The translations under genes were made by a program, and so were the position numbers. Below the pieces are notes generated by a model. The model searched no databases, was not told the origin of the DNA, and saw only the letters and a list, made by a program, of their open reading frames with translations. Shown here one piece after another: positions 62,911 to 64,000 of a stretch of 64,000 nucleotides of DNA. The number at the start of each line of letters is the position of its first letter. Position 1 is the first letter of the stretch. Origin of the DNA: Campylobacter corcagiensis (GTDB lineage Bacteria > Campylobacterota > Campylobacteria > Campylobacterales > Campylobacteraceae); the NCBI RefSeq assembly GCF_013201645.1, contig NZ_CP053842.1, positions 1,054,001 to 1,118,000 on the forward strand, written 5' to 3'.

Positions 62911-63213
62911 TTACTTCTTATCTTTTTTCTCTACGCTATTTTCTATTTTTTCTAGTTTTCTAGCTACATTTGATTTTAAAAGCTCAACCATTACCTCGTC
63001 ATTAAGTTTAACTGTGATAAAATCATCTTCAACTTTTACAATTGTGCATTTTAGTCCGCCTGTTGAGATTATTTTGTCTCCTTTTTGAAGCTCTGAAAGC
63101 ATTAAAGCGTGCGCTTTTGCTTGCTTTTGCTGTGGCCTAATAAGCAAAAAGTAAAAAATTAAAAAGAAAAATATTAGAGGTAAAAATGAACCTATCATAC
63201 TCCCTTGTTCCAT
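62911..63213 (-). CDS. yajC: Preprotein translocase subunit YajC
   Basis: A 100-residue single-span protein of the SecDF-YajC complex. The membrane helix is FLPLIFFFLIFYFLLIRPQQ, then KGDKIISTGGLKCTIVKVED, the typical soluble YajC part. AAAGGA lies six bases before the ATG at 63213; a second ATG five codons in (MIGSF) also has a good ribosome site, so the exact start is uncertain. It is the first gene of yajC-secD-secF on the minus strand. Confidence 0.95.
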   Translation of the reverse strand: MEQGSMIGSFLPLIFFFLIFYFLLIRPQQKQAKAHALMLSELQKGDKIISTGGLKCTIVKVEDDFITVKLNDEVMVELLKSNVARKLEKIENSVEKKDKK

Positions 63214-63224
63214 GTAAATCCTTT

Positions 63225-64000
63225 GTGAAAAATTTTATAAGGAGATATTTTACCACAAATGAGATTATAAAAGGCTTTTGTTTAGCTCTTTTTTTATCAA
63301 ATTTTATTTTTGTAAGCTATTTTGAAAATTTAGTTTTTGAATTTATCTCACCATTTTTAGTAATTTTTGCACTTTTTATACTGATAAGATCAAACCGTTT
63401 TGAGTTTTTTCATACCGGTTTTTTTATAGGAATTTTTTGGTTTTACTGGGTTAGTTTTAGCTTAAGATTTGCGCAAGCTAGCTATTTAATCCCTTTTGAG
63501 ATTTTAATTTTTGGCGTAATTTATGGGCTTATTTTTTTAGCTATTGGGTGGTTTAAAAGCGTTTACATAAGGGCTATTTTACTTTTAGGAGTGAGTTATT
63601 TTTATCCGCTAAATTTCAACTGGCTAAATTTAGAACTAACTTTGATTTATGGAATTTTTGAGCCAAATTTAAGAGGACTTGGGGCTATTTTATTAAGCAT
63701 AATTGTTTTTATAAAAATAGCAAAATTTAGAGTTTTATTAAGCCTTTTAGTGCTTTTTTTAGGACTTCAAATAAAAGAGTGTGAAGTAAATTACATCCCA
63801 CTTAAAACAAAGCTTATCACGACTAATATCCCACAAAGCATAAAATGGCAAAAAGATATGGTTATGCCTCAAGTAAAAGATGTGCTAAAGCAAAGCCAAA
63901 TAGCGATAAATGAGGGTTATGAATTTGTTATTTTTCCAGAAAGCGCTATTACAACTTATCTAAATTTAGATGAAAATTTAGTTGAAATTTTAAAAAACAT
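63225..64000 (+). CDS. lnt: Apolipoprotein N-acyltransferase, partial
   Basis: The 5' part of an inner-membrane enzyme that adds the third acyl chain to lipoproteins. At least four hydrophobic segments are visible (FCLALFLSNFIFVSYF, then FHTGFFIGIFWFYWVSFSL with the conserved FWFYWV block). The nitrilase domain begins with KLITTNIPQSIKWQ, and the catalytic Glu lies in EFVIFPESAITTYL near the window end. The start is uncertain: GTG 63225 is the least overlapping choice. ATG 63186 is in frame with a good ribosome site (AGAGG) but lies inside yajC on the other strand. The gene continues past base 64000. Confidence 0.88.
   Translation, partial: MKNFIRRYFTTNEIIKGFCLALFLSNFIFVSYFENLVFEFISPFLVIFALFILIRSNRFEFFHTGFFIGIFWFYWVSFSLRFAQASYLIPFEILIFGVIYGLIFLAIGWFKSVYIRAILLLGVSYFYPLNFNWLNLELTLIYGIFEPNLRGLGAILLSIIVFIKIAKFRVLLSLLVLFLGLQIKECEVNYIPLKTKLITTNIPQSIKWQKDMVMPQVKDVLKQSQIAINEGYEFVIFPESAITTYLNLDENLVEILKN

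Overview
The window is a dense, low-GC chromosome segment from a Campylobacterota (Epsilonproteobacteria) genome, most likely Campylobacter or a close relative. The reasons are the AT-rich codon use (AAA, TTT, TTA and AAATTT everywhere), the futalosine menaquinone gene mqnC, and blocks of gene order that match C. jejuni as I remember it: hemL-cytochrome-folD-lepB; apt-dedA-pepA-ychF; metG-fbp-mobB-slt-yggT-gltX-metallophosphoesterase-psd; proC-bamD-lon; DUF465-rpmB-rpe-dnaQ; and mfd-M23 peptidase-folC-lptE-leuS-secF-secD-yajC-lnt. I name no species. Several absences (fliW between proC and bamD, a bactofilin gene between mfd and the M23 peptidase) would fit a straight, aflagellate campylobacter, but that is inference.

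Layout. 1-4 kb: an M16-like protein (cut by the window edge), mqnC, a stomatin/NfeD pair and a LOG-family hydrolase. 4-8 kb: a secreted unknown, two MFS exporters and a 70-residue orphan. 8-13 kb: a hemL/cytochrome operon, then folD, lepB, rpiB and apt. 13-16 kb: dedA, pepA and ychF, closed by a strong terminator. 16-25 kb: a Mur-ligase-like unknown, metG, a Cys-rich small protein, fbp, mobB, a lipoprotein, slt, yggT and a GluRS. 25-31 kb: mscL, a Crp/Fnr regulator, a metallophosphoesterase, psd, a pseudopilin, priA, queC and ybeY. 31-36 kb: long-form hpf, proC, bamD and lon. 36-43 kb: a CetB-like PAS protein, a 143-residue sensory-like protein, DUF465, argJ, a K+ channel, rpmB, rpe, dnaQ, alr and a CapA-like protein. 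43-47 kb: the one clearly accessory-looking locus, a soluble VirD4/TraG-like ATPase divergent from a 533-residue protein I cannot assign, with a palindrome between them. 47-50 kb: a FecCD-type metal-chelate ABC transporter. 50-64 kb: a MagIII-like glycosylase, a YmdB-like phosphoesterase, a DUF815 ATPase, mfd, an M23 peptidase, folC, lptE, leuS, a small membrane protein, secF, secD, yajC and the start of lnt.

Most genes are housekeeping: envelope biogenesis (LepB, BamD, LptE, Slt, M23, Alr, Psd, Lnt, SecDF-YajC), translation (MetG, LeuS, GluRS, L28, HPF, YbeY, YchF), DNA maintenance (PriA, Mfd, MagIII, DnaQ) and cofactors (MqnC, HemL, FolD, FolC, MobB, QueC). They are packed with 1-20 base overlaps. 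Several starts are TTG or GTG, and folC appears to use CTG. I found no tRNA, rRNA, CRISPR array, insertion sequence or phage genes. No gene-free stretch exceeds 300 bases; the longest (36297-36574, 31032-31273, 43603-43837) are annotated with the hairpins, palindromes and repeats they hold.

The best candidate for something undescribed is the 43.8-47.1 kb ATPase/unknown pair. The CTG start of folC and the stand-alone sensory-like domains near 36 kb are the next most unusual signals.
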